56,239 nucleotides of DNA. It comes from an uncultured Lachnospiraceae bacterium. Its GTDB lineage: Bacteria; Bacillota; Clostridia; Lachnospirales; Lachnospiraceae. The translations under genes were made by a program, and so were the position numbers. The notes under the pieces are model-generated. The model searched no databases. It was not told the origin of the DNA and saw nothing but the letters and a program-made list of their open reading frames with translations. The stretch lies in contig CANOMQ010000028.1 in assembly GCA_947567595.1 (NCBI GenBank), positions 1 to 56,239 of the forward strand, read 5' to 3'. Shown here one piece after another: positions 33,961 through 43,786 of the stretch (positions within the stretch are counted from its first letter, which is position 1; each line of letters starts with the position of its first letter).

Positions 33961-34350
33961 ACGACAAAGAAGCTTGTGCTTGCTGGTGATTTCGACCGGA
34001 GTGTTGACCATAAAATCACAGCGTTGTTATGGAATGATTTGCAGGTGCCGGGGGAGCGGGTGCGGGTTTGCTATCATCTAAGCGGCAGTCAGAAACCGCA
34101 AAAGACGCTGGTATTTCTGACAATCGGACAGCGGCAGGCAGCGGTGAATGACAAGGCGTTTCTGCTGTTTGAAAAGACCATGCCCAATCAGGTTTTGTGC
34201 GGGGAACTGGAAATGACCGCGCCGGATGAGCCGGGGGAGTATGACGTTTCGGCGTGGGCGGTCTATGATCCGTATGGGGAAAGCGGGGAGCAGACCGCAG
34301 CCGGGAACATGGAAGGCTCGCCACGGTTTAAGCTGTGTGTAGAAAAATAG
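33961..34350 (+). CDS. Hypothetical protein with an unusual or lost start codon
   Basis: A GAAGGAGG site at 33946-33953 is followed 7 nt later by ACG ACA AAG AAG rather than ATG, so the natural start may have mutated from ATG to ACG. A GTG at 33976 is the first standard start. The product (about 125-129 aa) is beta-rich with VYDPYGESGEQ and EMTAPDEPGEYDVSAWAVYD and has no signal peptide. It may be the second half of the preceding extracellular domain protein. Function unknown. Confidence 0.4.
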   Translation, partial: TTKKLVLAGDFDRSVDHKITALLWNDLQVPGERVRVCYHLSGSQKPQKTLVFLTIGQRQAAVNDKAFLLFEKTMPNQVLCGELEMTAPDEPGEYDVSAWAVYDPYGESGEQTAAGNMEGSPRFKLCVEK

Positions 34351-34431
34351 GGATTATCCTTTACAAACCCGCTTCCGATATATTACAATAGGAGATATTG
34401 TAATATATTCGGAAATGAGGAGAAAGGGAAC

Positions 34432-36138
34432 ATGAGCGGAACAGAAATCAACCATAATGAAGCGGCGCAGGGAGAGAAGGAAGTCGTTTCAAGGAATTTT
34501 ATCGAGCAGATTATTGACAAGGATTTGGCGGAGGGCGTGTATGATACCGTGCACACACGTTTTCCGCCGGAACCGAACGGATACCTTCACATCGGTCATG
34601 CGAAGGCGATTTTGGTCAATTACAATTTGGCAAAGCAGTATGGCGGAAAGTTCAACATGCGCTTTGACGATACGAACCCGACGAAGGAGGACATTGAGTT
34701 TGTCGAGTCCATCAAGGCGGACGTGGCATGGCTTGGCGCGGACTGGGAGGACAGGCTGTTTTTTGCGTCGGACTATTTCGAACAGATGTACGAGTGCGCG
34801 GTAAAGCTGATTAAAAAGGGCAAGGCGTATGTGTCTGACCTTTCGGCGGAGGAGATTAAGCAGTACCGCGGTTCGTTTACCGAGCCGGGAAAGGAAGACC
34901 CTTCGGCGGCGCGCTCTGTCGAGGAAAACCTGCGTCTTTTTGAGGAGATGAAAAACGGCAGCTATGCGGACGGCGAAAAGGTGCTGCGCGCGCGCATTGA
35001 CATCAGCTCGCCCAACATCAATATGCGCGACCCCGTCATTTACCGCGTGGCGCATATGACGCACCATAATACGGGCGACAAGTGGTGCATTTATCCGATG
35101 TATGACTTTGCGCACCCGATTGAGGACGCGATTGAGGGCATTACGCACTCGATTTGCACGCTGGAATTTGAAGACCACAGACCGTTGTACGACTGGGTGG
35201 TGCGTGAGTTGGAGTTCCCGAACCCGCCAAAGCAGATTGAGCAGGCAAAGATGTATCTGACAAACGTGGTGACCGGAAAACGCTATATCAAGAAGCTTGT
35301 GCAGGACGGCATTGTGGACGGCTGGGACGATCCGAGACTTGTCTCGATTGCGGCGTTGCGGCGGCGCGGTTTTACGCCAGAGTCCATTCAGCGGTTTGTG
35401 GAGCTTTGCGGCGTGAGCAAGGCAAATTCTTCGACGGATTATGCAATGCTGGAATACTGTATCCGGGAAGATTTAAAGCTTAAAAAGCCAAGAATGATGG
35501 CGGCGCTTGATCCGGTTAAGCTTGTGATTGACAATTATCCCGAGGGGCAGACCGAGTACCTTGAGGTGCCCAACAACTTGGAAAACGAGTCGCTTGGCAC
35601 AAGGCAGGTTCCCTTCTGCCGGGAGCTTTATATTGACCGCGATGATTTTATGGAGGAGCCGCCCAAGAAGTATTTCCGTCTTTTTCCGGGCAATGAGGTT
35701 CGCCTGATGAGCGCTTATTTTGTCAAATGTGAAAGCTTCGAGAAGGACGAGAACGGGAATGTGACGGTGGTGCACTGCACGTATGACCCCGAGACAAAGC
35801 AGGGCAGCGGCTTTACGGGCAGGAAGGTCAAGGGAACCATTCACTGGGTACCTGCGCCGTATGCGGTGAAGGCAGAGGTGCGCTTGTACGAGAACCTGAT
35901 TGACGAGGAAAAGGGCGTGTATAATGAGGACGGCTCGCTGAACTTAAATCCGAACTCGCTGACGGTGTTAAAGGAATGTTATGTGGAGCCGGCGCTTAAG
36001 GACGCGAAGGCGTATGAGAGCTTCCAGTTCGTGCGGCAGGGCTTTTTCAATGTGGACTGCCACGACTCGAAGCCGGACGCGCTTGTGTTTAACAGGATTG
36101 TATCGCTGAAAAGCTCGTTTGTTTTACCTAAAAATTAA
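34432..36138 (+). CDS. glnS: Glutamine--tRNA ligase
   Basis: Charges tRNA-Gln with glutamine. The 568-residue enzyme shows the class I HIGH motif in [50 protein letters not shown], the modified KMSKS loop [32 protein letters not shown] and a C-terminal beta-barrel anticodon-binding domain. A GAAAGGGA site precedes the ATG. Length and order match bacterial GlnRS. An AT-rich leader with the near-palindrome GATATATTACAATA / ATTGTAATATATTC lies at 34375-34412. Confidence 0.96.
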   Translation: MSGTEINHNEAAQGEKEVVSRNFIEQIIDKDLAEGVYDTVHTRFPPEPNGYLHIGHAKAILVNYNLAKQYGGKFNMRFDDTNPTKEDIEFVESIKADVAWLGADWEDRLFFASDYFEQMYECAVKLIKKGKAYVSDLSAEEIKQYRGSFTEPGKEDPSAARSVEENLRLFEEMKNGSYADGEKVLRARIDISSPNINMRDPVIYRVAHMTHHNTGDKWCIYPMYDFAHPIEDAIEGITHSICTLEFEDHRPLYDWVVRELEFPNPPKQIEQAKMYLTNVVTGKRYIKKLVQDGIVDGWDDPRLVSIAALRRRGFTPESIQRFVELCGVSKANSSTDYAMLEYCIREDLKLKKPRMMAALDPVKLVIDNYPEGQTEYLEVPNNLENESLGTRQVPFCRELYIDRDDFMEEPPKKYFRLFPGNEVRLMSAYFVKCESFEKDENGNVTVVHCTYDPETKQGSGFTGRKVKGTIHWVPAPYAVKAEVRLYENLIDEEKGVYNEDGSLNLNPNSLTVLKECYVEPALKDAKAYESFQFVRQGFFNVDCHDSKPDALVFNRIVSLKSSFVLPKN

Positions 36139-36154
36139 CCGGAAGGAAGAAAGC

Positions 36155-36811
36155 ATGAAATACAAATGTTTGATACTTGACCATGATGATACGGTGGTGA
36201 ACAGTACCGCCACCATTCATCACCCCGCGTTTTTGGAGGCGCTTAAAATCATGCGCCCCGGCGTGACCATCTCGCTTGAGGATTATTTCCGCGAAAACTT
36301 TCACCCGGGATTTATCGAATACTGCACGCAGAAGCTTGGCATGACGGACGAGGAGCTGGACAGGGAGGTCGGGCTTTGGCGCGATTACGTGGAAAAGCAT
36401 GTGCCGGACGCCTACGACGGAATGAAGGAAATCATCGCGCGGCAGAAGGCGGAGGGCGGCATTGTCTGTGTCGTCTCGCATTCGTACGACTTTAACATTA
36501 AGCGGGATTACGAGGCGAACGGTCTGTTGCAGCCGGACATGATTTTTGGCTGGGAGTGTCCGCCCGAGCTTCGCAAGCCGAACACATATGCACTGAAGCA
36601 GATTGCGGAACAATACAATCTGAAACCGCAGGATATGGTTGTGGTAGATGATTTGAAGCCGGGGTATGACATGGCGCGGACGTTCGGCGCGTTTTTCGTG
36701 GGCGCGGGCTGGGCGAATGACGTGTTGGAGATACGGGAATTTATGAAGAAAAACAGCGATGTTTACTTTACGAAGGTGGAGGAGCTGGCGCGGTTTTTGT
36801 TTGCGGAATAG
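36155..36811 (+). CDS. HAD family hydrolase
   Basis: The 218-residue phosphatase-like protein starts MKYKCLILDHDDTVVNSTAT (motif 1 DxDDT, nucleophile Asp), has IVCVVSHSYDFNIKRDY (motif 2 Ser/Thr region), and MVVVDDLKPGYDMARTFG (motif 4 DD). Cap sequence lies between about 15 and 85. The substrate is unknown. The ATG at 36155 follows GGAAGGA. A terminator follows 22 bp after the stop. Confidence 0.9.
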   Translation: MKYKCLILDHDDTVVNSTATIHHPAFLEALKIMRPGVTISLEDYFRENFHPGFIEYCTQKLGMTDEELDREVGLWRDYVEKHVPDAYDGMKEIIARQKAEGGIVCVVSHSYDFNIKRDYEANGLLQPDMIFGWECPPELRKPNTYALKQIAEQYNLKPQDMVVVDDLKPGYDMARTFGAFFVGAGWANDVLEIREFMKKNSDVYFTKVEELARFLFAE

Positions 36812-36832
36812 GGAAGCAGAATAGAAAAAGAA

Positions 36833-36873
36833 AGAACACATGTTATTTTATAGGAATAGCATGTGCTCTTTTT
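36833..36873 (+). terminator. Terminator after the HAD gene
   Basis: AGAACACATGTTATT pairs with AATAGCATGTGCTCT (one G-T wobble and an A-C mismatch) around TTATAGG and runs into TTTT. Confidence 0.8.
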
Positions 36874-36902
36874 GCGCTTTCATAAAATAAGGACACAATC
36901 GT

Positions 36903-37379
36903 TTATGACTGTTCGTCTTTGGTATCATCAAAAAACTCTTCCGTCGCGGAATTGTCCGCTGCGGGCTCACTATACGCCGCGGAGGAGGAAGCGCTCATGT
37001 CCATTTCCGTGTACTCCGGCTCTGTGGAAGCAGCAGGAGCGATATGGTCGCTAATCAGCTCCTTTGCCTTGTCAATCTTTTCCGGAACGTTGAGCTGTTC
37101 GAGCTTTTCCTTTGTTTTGTCTAAGGTTTCTATGACCTTCTCGCCGATTTTTTCTTTGGCGTTGTCAAGGTCAATGGGGATATGCGGGCGAACCTTTGCG
37201 CCTGCGCCGTCGTCAAAGAAGTCGTCGTCCAAATCCTCGTCAAAATCGTCAAAATCATCATATTCGTCCAAATCATCCGCAGGTGCGGAATGCTTCTTCT
37301 GAAGATAGTAATAGGTTCCTGCAGCAGCGGCTCCTGCCAGTGCGCCAAAAAGTGCAAGCCTGCCTAGTTTTTTTGCCAT
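36903..37379 (-). CDS. Membrane-anchored acidic protein, unknown function
   Basis: The 158-residue protein has one N-terminal membrane helix (KLGRLALFGALAGAAAAGTYYY), then a highly acidic tract (LDEYDDFDDFDEDLDDDFFDD), a helical region with repeated KEKIGEK and DKTKEKLEQLNV, and an acidic Ser/Ala-rich end. It resembles YtxH-type proteins by topology only. The ATG at 37379 follows AGGAG; codons upstream lack a site. Confidence 0.65.
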   Translation of the reverse strand: MAKKLGRLALFGALAGAAAAGTYYYLQKKHSAPADDLDEYDDFDDFDEDLDDDFFDDGAGAKVRPHIPIDLDNAKEKIGEKVIETLDKTKEKLEQLNVPEKIDKAKELISDHIAPAASTEPEYTEMDMSASSSAAYSEPAADNSATEEFFDDTKDEQS

Positions 37380-37626
37380 TGGTAATTCTCCTTTCATGTT
37401 GCAGTAATGTATATGACGTATATTCCCATGAATATGCCATGTATATACGATTTTATTTTAATACTATTTTATGGAAATGAAAAGAGAATATGTAAAAAAA
37501 TCGTTCTTTTTTGGTGCCTTACGTTTTGGGGAAATGTATGTTATAGTTAAGATATGGGTTTTGGCAGCACGGGCGCAGCTTTTATGCGGGAGCATTTGGA
37601 ATGGACAATGGAGGGCATGGATTATT

Positions 37627-38274
37627 ATGGAAACAAAAACGGAATATGAGGATTTTTTGATGCTTGTAAAGGGGGCGCAGGCAGAGCTTGTGGAAAAAAA
37701 ATCGCGTTTTATTGCGACGGTGCGTCCTGTTGCAAGTGAGGAGGAGGCAGCCGCATTTGTCGAGGAGATGAAAAAGAAATATTATGACGCAAGGCACAAT
37801 TGCTCGGCATTTGTCATCGGCAGCAAGGGGGAGTTTACCCGAAGCAGTGACGACGGGGAGCCAAGCGGCACGGCGGGCAGACCGATGCTGGAGGTGCTTT
37901 TGGGAAGCGGCATCAAAAACATCGGGGTGGTGGTAACGCGGTATTTTGGCGGAACGCTTTTAGGCACAGGCGGGTTAGTCAGGGCTTATTCGGGAGTGGT
38001 AAAGGAGGCGCTTGCGCTGTGCCAGACGGCAAGGCAGCAGTTCTGCGTGACGCTGCAAATCCGGGTGGATTATAATGCCGTCGGAAAAATACAATATCTG
38101 CTTGCAAACAAGGGCATTGACGTGATTGACAGTGTGTACGGCGCGGACGTGGAGCTTGTGGCGGCGGTGCCTGCTGCGGAGTATGGGCATTTGTGCAAGG
38201 AGCTAACGGAGGCGACGGGCGGGCGCGCCGGATTGGAGGAGCTTGCGCGGGAGTACCGGCTTGTCAATCATTAA
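37627..38274 (+). CDS. YigZ family protein (IMPACT domain)
   Basis: A 215-residue protein with the IMPACT/UPF0029 fold. VEKKSRFIATVRPVASEEEA, YDARHNCSAFVIGSKGEFTR, SDDGEPSGTAGRPMLEVL and NIGVVVTRYFGGTLLGTGGL are the standard family blocks; the C-terminal DUF1949-type domain follows. Role unclear (YigZ of E. coli is unassigned; the eukaryotic relative affects translation). The start at 37627 is chosen from homologous length and GGAGGG at 37613. Its 3' end overlaps a convergent XRE gene by 11 bp. Confidence 0.92.
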   Translation: METKTEYEDFLMLVKGAQAELVEKKSRFIATVRPVASEEEAAAFVEEMKKKYYDARHNCSAFVIGSKGEFTRSSDDGEPSGTAGRPMLEVLLGSGIKNIGVVVTRYFGGTLLGTGGLVRAYSGVVKEALALCQTARQQFCVTLQIRVDYNAVGKIQYLLANKGIDVIDSVYGADVELVAAVPAAEYGHLCKELTEATGGRAGLEELAREYRLVNH

Positions 38275-38485
38275 GCTGTTTTTTGTTTGTCCGTTCTAAC
38301 AGGTAATCAATGCTGACATTATGAAAGTTGGCGAGCGCGATTAAAATATCGGTCGGAATATCCCGTGTGCCGTTTTCATAGTGGGAGTAGGCGCGCTGGG
38401 AGATATTCAGGTATTTGCTTAGCTGCGTCTGCGTAATGTCGGCGTCTTCACGCAAATCCCGTATTCTGCGAAAAATAAAAATCAT
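38264..38485 (-). CDS. Small XRE family transcriptional regulator
   Basis: The 73-residue protein is a single HTH: RIRDLREDADITQTQLSKYL, NISQRAYSHYENGTRDIPTD and FHNVSIDYLLERTNK. GGATG lies near its start. Two matching palindromes (38523-38537 and 38548-38562) sit just upstream, suggesting self-repression and control of a divergent gene. The reading frame overlaps the end of the YigZ gene on the other strand. Confidence 0.9.
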   Translation of the reverse strand: MIFIFRRIRDLREDADITQTQLSKYLNISQRAYSHYENGTRDIPTDILIALANFHNVSIDYLLERTNKKQLND

Positions 38486-38522
38486 CCTTTCTTTGCATAA
38501 AATAGTATGTTTATCATATACT

Positions 38523-38562
38523 AGTCCAAATTGGTCTATTGACTTTTAGCCCAATTTGGGCT
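38523..38562. promoter_or_regulatory. Two palindromic operator sites
   Basis: AGTCCAAATTGGTCT (38523-38537) and AGCCCAATTTGGGCT (38548-38562) share the form AGnCCAA-N-TTGGnCT and lie 25 bp apart centre to centre. The two half-sites match in 13-15 positions. A TTGACT at 38539 (plus strand) lies between them, so both sites could block a promoter there and the one for the XRE gene. Confidence 0.75.
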
Positions 38563-38650
38563 GGTATTGACGTGTAACAGGAAAATCATACTGTCATGGA
38601 CAGAATGTATTGAAATGGAACAGATGTTTTGATATGCTTTGCCGTGATGC

Positions 38651-41163
38651 TTGGGTGTGTCAGGAATTGCGGGCACGCAGGGAACAGAGTATAAGAATGT
38701 AAGGATTTCTGTGTTGCAGAGGGACAAACAGTGGAAAAGCAGGTGCATTTATGCCGGAACGCTCAGCTTTACGACCAAAGCGTCTTCAATAAAAGCTGAG
38801 AACATCAGCGTAGCGGTGGTGCCGGAAAGTTTCGATAGAGCAACTGTGACAGTAGAAGTAAAGGATTTGCCGTCAGACGAACCGTCTCAGGAAATTGATG
38901 GTAGATACAGGCAAAAAGAAGGAAATAAAATAGGTTGGGTTGGACTTGGAAACAGATATGTTTCAGGTTCTTCCAATACAGTTACATGGACGTTGTACAA
39001 TTTGGAAGAAACAGATTATGAACTGAAATTTAACCTTGGCGGCGCAATAAAGCAGCAGGAGTTTCATTTTAAACCGGCTGTATCTGCTGATGATGTCAAA
39101 GCGCAAGTAAAAGTAAAGAATACTTTTGTGAATGGCTTGGAGATTGAGGCAGCATTGACAGGGGTGGAAGCGAACAGCGAAGATCTCTATACTTGTGACT
39201 TCCAAGTAGCAGAAAATACCGATAGTCGGTGGGTGACTGTTTCAACAAAGATAACGCTTGATGCGACAAAACCCATAACAAAGAAAATTGATTATTGGAA
39301 TGTTCATCCGGGAGAAAAACTAAGGTGGAGATATGTTGTTTATAAAAATGGTTTAAACTGTTATATAGGTTATTTGGATACCACACAGACACTGACATTT
39401 ATCTTGACATTCACAATGTTGGCACCACAACACTCGATGTAACGGCAGACGGCATCACCAAAACAATCACTGTAAACGTAACGCCATCTGCAGAAACATT
39501 ATTCTTTTTCGAAGGTGCGGACGAGAGCTTAAAGGATCTTACCCTTCCAAATAACTATACATGGGTAAACCCGTCCGAATCTCCAAAGGCAGATAATGAG
39601 AACAAAATCCAATACTTCGACGTAACCATCAAAGAAACAGACGGCACAAAATACGGAAAGGTGGCGAAGGACTGATTGATAACATTGTGATACTGCCTGC
39701 AAAGGAACAGCCTGACGACGCAATTCCAGCCAGCGGATATTTGGTAACAGGAAGCGTTGTCAGCGGACAGGTCATCGAGATTAATTGTGAAGAATTTGAT
39801 ATAAGCAAAAACAACAAACTGCAATTCGAGGCATAGACCGATAAGGGCGTAAAAAATGAAGCAGGAGAGCCTGTGCTTGAGGATATATCCGTTCAGTGGG
39901 CAGGCGAAAGCATTCTTGATGTCAATGAAAACGGTCTCGTGACCATAAAGGACAGAGGAGAAGGAACCCTTCGTGTGACCGCAAAGGACGACGGCAAGTA
40001 TTCAGCGCCCATTCTTTTTAAAGTCTATAATGCTTGTCCAAACTTCAAGAGTACAGAGTATATAGTAAGAATTGGAAGCAAAGAGGGAACAAGACTAAGC
40101 TACGAAGAGCGCGAAGGCAGCCGCGTCACAAAAATGGCAGTATCAGGAAACGATAAGTTTGAGACCATACAGCATGACGGCGCTCACGGTGACAATCCTT
40201 CCGGAGCCTAAGCTCACAGTGGACGCGGACACCAGTACAGGCACGGTGACATTTTCACAGACGGAGATACCAAATCTGTTTTATGTAAACTCAGAAGCCG
40301 TATTCCAAGTGACAAACGGCTATGAGGGCTATGAAATAGAAGACATCCGCACCATAGAAAAAGACAAGGACGTGCAGAATTTCCATGTAAAGAGCTATGA
40401 TGCGAAGGCAAAAACCATCACACTCACCGCAAACAAGCTTGACAGCAGTACGGTAACGGCTTTTGCGGCAAAAAATTCGCCAAACGCAGTGGCAAACGTG
40501 GAAGTCAAATTCAAGGGCTACGACGGTTACTATCCGAAGGACGGCAAGTATACCTTTAACGTGACAAATCCGAACTGGACGAAGACGCTTACACTTACCG
40601 GAAAGATTTCGAAGGTTGATGTGAAAAAGCTTACCATGAAGGCATCAAAGACCAAGGCGACGCTGAACACGAAATATAAAGACAGCGTAACCGTCAACGT
40701 TTCCGTAAAAGGAAACGCAAGTCTTCCCGTTGTGATTGACAAAGAGGTAAAACCCGCAACGGACGCGCTTGCAATTGTGGTCAGCGAGGACAATAAACGC
40801 ATAACGTTTGGCGTGGCAGAGGGCAAAACGCTTGCGGCGGGAAAATATACCATCAGCATTGCCGGAAAAATCGGCGAAGAAAAGACAAAAGCAACAAAGC
40901 TTACGCTCACCGTCACGGATAAGGAGCCGGAGGTAAAGCTTTCGGCAAAGGAAAGCATCAATATCCTCAACAGGGATTTGTCAGGCATTACATACACGGC
41001 GACAATCAAAAATACCGACGCTGGTATCAAGAGCGTGGAGCTTACAGATGACAGCGTACTTACATTTAAGATTGCAAAGGGTAATAATAAAACGTTTGTT
41101 CTAAAAGCATTGAAGGACGCAGCGGCAATCGATACCAAAAAGCCATGTGAGGTAAGGGAAGAT
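38651..41163 (+). pseudogene. Large surface protein with Ig-like repeats, multiply frameshifted
   Basis: Several overlapping frames belong together. 38651-39442 reads VTVEVKDLPSDEPSQEID; then TADGITKTITVNVTPSAETL in another frame ending at 39675; then SGYLVTGSVVSGQVIEINCE to a TAG at 39835; then LRVTAKDDGKYSAPILFKVY; then from 40159 SKVDVKKLTMKASKTKATLN and LSAKESINILNRDLSGITYT. The Thr/Val/Lys-rich beta-strand composition suggests Ig-like or fibronectin-like cell-surface domains. No signal peptide or sortase site is present. The end reads CEVREDWIL, where it runs into the next gene. At least three frame changes and one stop. Confidence 0.65.
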
Positions 41164-41171
41164 TGGATTTT

Positions 41172-42918
41172 ATGAAGGAAACAAGAAAAAGGCGCTATGC
41201 AATACCGCTTTACATCGTACTGCTTGTGCCGTTTGTTGTATACGGGCATCTGGGGGGACACAGGGCTTTCGGATTTCGCATGGTTTTCGGCGCATGGGCA
41301 GGCATTTGACCTGTTTTTGTATCATAAGCGAAACGTCATCATACTGGCAGCCTGCCTTGTCCTTGTGTTTGGTGCCGGAATGCTTATCCGTGGGGATTTT
41401 CGGGCGTGTCCTAAAAAGCTGTGCAGTCTGTTTTTGCCGTTTGGGATTTATGTGTGCTTTGCAGTCGTGTCCTCGGTCGCTTCGCCGCACCGCGCGTATG
41501 CATGGAGCGGAATGATGGAGCAGTATGAGAGCATTTTTGTCATCATGGGATATTTTCTGATATGCGTTTATGCGTATATGGCGTGCTCTAAGCAGTTGTT
41601 TATCGCGTTTGGCATTTTTTGCAGTGTAATCGGGGGAATTGGGACACTGCAGCTTTTGGGCATGGATATCTACCGGACAAAGCTTGTGCAAAGGCTGATA
41701 ATGCCTGAAAAGCTGAGGAATATTGCGTTTGACATTACGGCGGAGGCAGGGAGGAGCTACTGCTCCTTGTCAAATCCAAATTATGTGGGAGTGTTCTGCT
41801 GTCTTACCATTCCCGTGCTTGTGGTGCTGTGTATCCATGCAAAGTCGCGGCGTGGGAAACGGTTATACAGCATAGCGTTCGTACTGATGTTTGCCTCTCT
41901 TTTGGGGGCGCGTTCGAAAAGCGGCATTGTGGTGCTTGCAGTCTGCATGGTTTTGATGGCGGTTTTATTTCGCGCAAAGATTGCTGAAAAAATCCATCTG
42001 CGGCAGAAAACCTTGAATGGTGTGATATTATTGACGGCGGTTATTTTGTGTGCTGTTTCGTGTGTGCTGGTGTATCGGTGGGGGGAGCTTTGGAGCTATG
42101 ACGACCACGCGGATACGCGGATTAGCAAAATTGTAACAAGGGAAGACTGCGTGGAGGTTGTTTACAGGGGGATACCGTTGTTTTTCCGCATCGATGAAAA
42201 TGGCACGACGCTTGGCACGGCACTATGCATTACAGATGAAAACGGGCAGGCGTATGAGACGATGCAGGAGGAGGGAGCACTTCACTTTACGGAAAAGAGG
42301 CTCTCGGCGGTGACGGCGACGTTGGCGCAATATGGGGATTATGTTGCGCTTGAGCTTTGGGACGGCAGTTTTTACTGGTATTTCACCAATCAGACCGCAG
42401 GGGGCGCATGGCGTTATCTGACGCATTACGGCAAGCCTGACAAGCTGGACTCCCCTGCAATTTTGGTCTGTGAATGGCTTGAGGGAAAGGAGCGCATTGC
42501 AAATGGAAGGGGCTATATCTGGTCGAGGACGCTTCCTATTTTAAAGGAAACGGTTTTTCTTGGCAGCGGACAGGACAGCTTTGCCGTCGTGTTTCCAAAC
42601 AATGATTATCTTGGCAAGGCAAGGTGGGGATATAAGGATATGATTATCACAAAGCCGCACTGCATGTATTTGCAGATTGCCGTGCAGTCAGGGCTTGTGT
42701 CGCTTCTTATGCTTTTTGTGTTTTGGGGGCGTTTTGTGTTTCGGGTATTTTTGGGGAAGGCACAGGGAACGCATGCCGCGCTTTTAACGGCGGTTGCCGT
42801 TGGCATAACGGGGTATCTTCTGATGGGGGTTACAAATGACGCAAGCATTGGTGTGGCGCCAGTATTTTGGCTATTGCTTGGCATGGGGCTTCGGCTGGAG
42901 CAGGAATGCATGGAATGA
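41172..42918 (+). pseudogene. O-antigen ligase-like membrane protein with a G6-tract frameshift
   Basis: The ATG at 41172 follows GGTAAGGG and reads MKETRKRRYAIPLYIVLLVP, FVVYGHLGG, then leaves frame at the run of six G (41252-41257). With five G the reading continues as DTGLSDFAWFSAHGQAFDLF through about ten membrane helices, a large extracytoplasmic domain (about 290-430, TISKIVTREDCVEVV region) and the SGQDSFAVVFPNNDYLG and ITKPHCMYLQIAVQSG blocks typical of O-antigen ligase/polymerase proteins. The downstream frame is intact over 1.6 kb, so a phase-variable or sequencing-error frameshift are both possible. Confidence 0.7.
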
Positions 42919-42999
42919 TTTGCATAGGAAAGAAACAAGACGGTCACAGCCCCGACAAAAGGAGCATGACCGTCATTGTTTATGCCTGATTAAGGCTGC

Positions 43000-43590
43000 T
43001 TAAGGCTCCGAAATCCGGCTGACGCCGACAAAGATTTCAGATATTTTATACCAAGTCGGATAATCCACAATCCCGTTTGCAGGCAGCCCGAAAATGCGCT
43101 GGAACGTACGTACGGCATTTGCGGTAGCGCTTCCGAAAATACTGTCCGCCGTGATAACCGGAAGGGCGGGGTAATTTTGCGCAATGCGGTTGAGCTGTTC
43201 CTGCATTTGCAGCACCTTCTGCCCCGACGAGCCGATGGTCAAATCGTAGCCCGGCCATGAGGAGGGCACACCTGAAATGTAGGACGTGGAGTTGATATAC
43301 ATATCGCTTCCATAATAATAGCGTATGATTTCAATCGGCGTATACCCCTGATCGCCAAGGTACTTGCTGCCCCACTGCGAGAGCCCGCGGCAGGTGACGC
43401 GGTTGCCGTCGCAGTACGAGGTAAAGATGGGCTGGCGCACGCCGGGGCGTGAGAGGTAGTTTGAAAAAATAGAGTCTACGATACGGCTGACGTTTTCGTA
43501 GATATTCCTGCCGTGTATCCATTTTTGGTCGTAGGCGGTGGAGGAGGTAATCGTGAAGTTGTAGCCTTGATTGCGGTACCCCGAAACCGC
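43000..43590 (-). pseudogene. SpoIID-like peptidoglycan-binding protein, 5'-truncated
   Basis: Minus-strand reading: GYRNQGYNFTITSSTAYDQK, NIYENVSRIVDSIFSNYLSR, CDGNRVTCRGLSQWGSKYLG and YTPIEIIRYYYGSD form the SpoIID-like part known from Lachnospiraceae, followed by a peptidoglycan-binding domain (IGSSGQKVLQMQEQLNRIAQ, ANAVRTFQRIFGLPANGIVD). No usable start exists: a TGA precedes the conserved region and the N-terminal about 60 residues of relatives are missing. An ATG inside the gene at 43440 would not give a proper protein. Confidence 0.65.
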
Positions 43591-43615
43591 CGCTCATTGA
43601 GGGTTCCAGAAGCGT

Positions 43616-43786
43616 TGTGCTGGACGAGCTGGTGATTCGGCGGAATGGGAGGAAAGGGAGGGGATGAGATGCGGGCAGGCATAAGGAGATTTCGGCAAGT
43701 CAGAGGCAGTGTCAAATACTTCGAAAATCTTGAATATTAAGCAAAAAAATGATATGATAAAAACACAAACAGGAAGGGGATAAGGT
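43616..43786. other. Intergenic stretch between decayed gene and Rpn nuclease
   Basis: A short open stretch reads GIRRFRQVRGSVKYFENLEY to a TAA at 43740 but has no start, so it may be another gene scrap. Otherwise it holds the promoter at 43730-43758. Confidence 0.35.
43730..43758 (+). promoter_or_regulatory. Promoter of the Rpn-family gene
   Basis: TTGAAT (43730-43735) and TATGAT (43753-43758) are separated by exactly 17 bp. The ATG is 28 bp further with AGGAAGGGG in between. Confidence 0.65.

Noticed and set aside
43331-43597. 88-residue open frame on the minus strand
   Set aside because: It is out of frame with the conserved SpoIID-like sequence at the same place and has the composition of a shadow frame.
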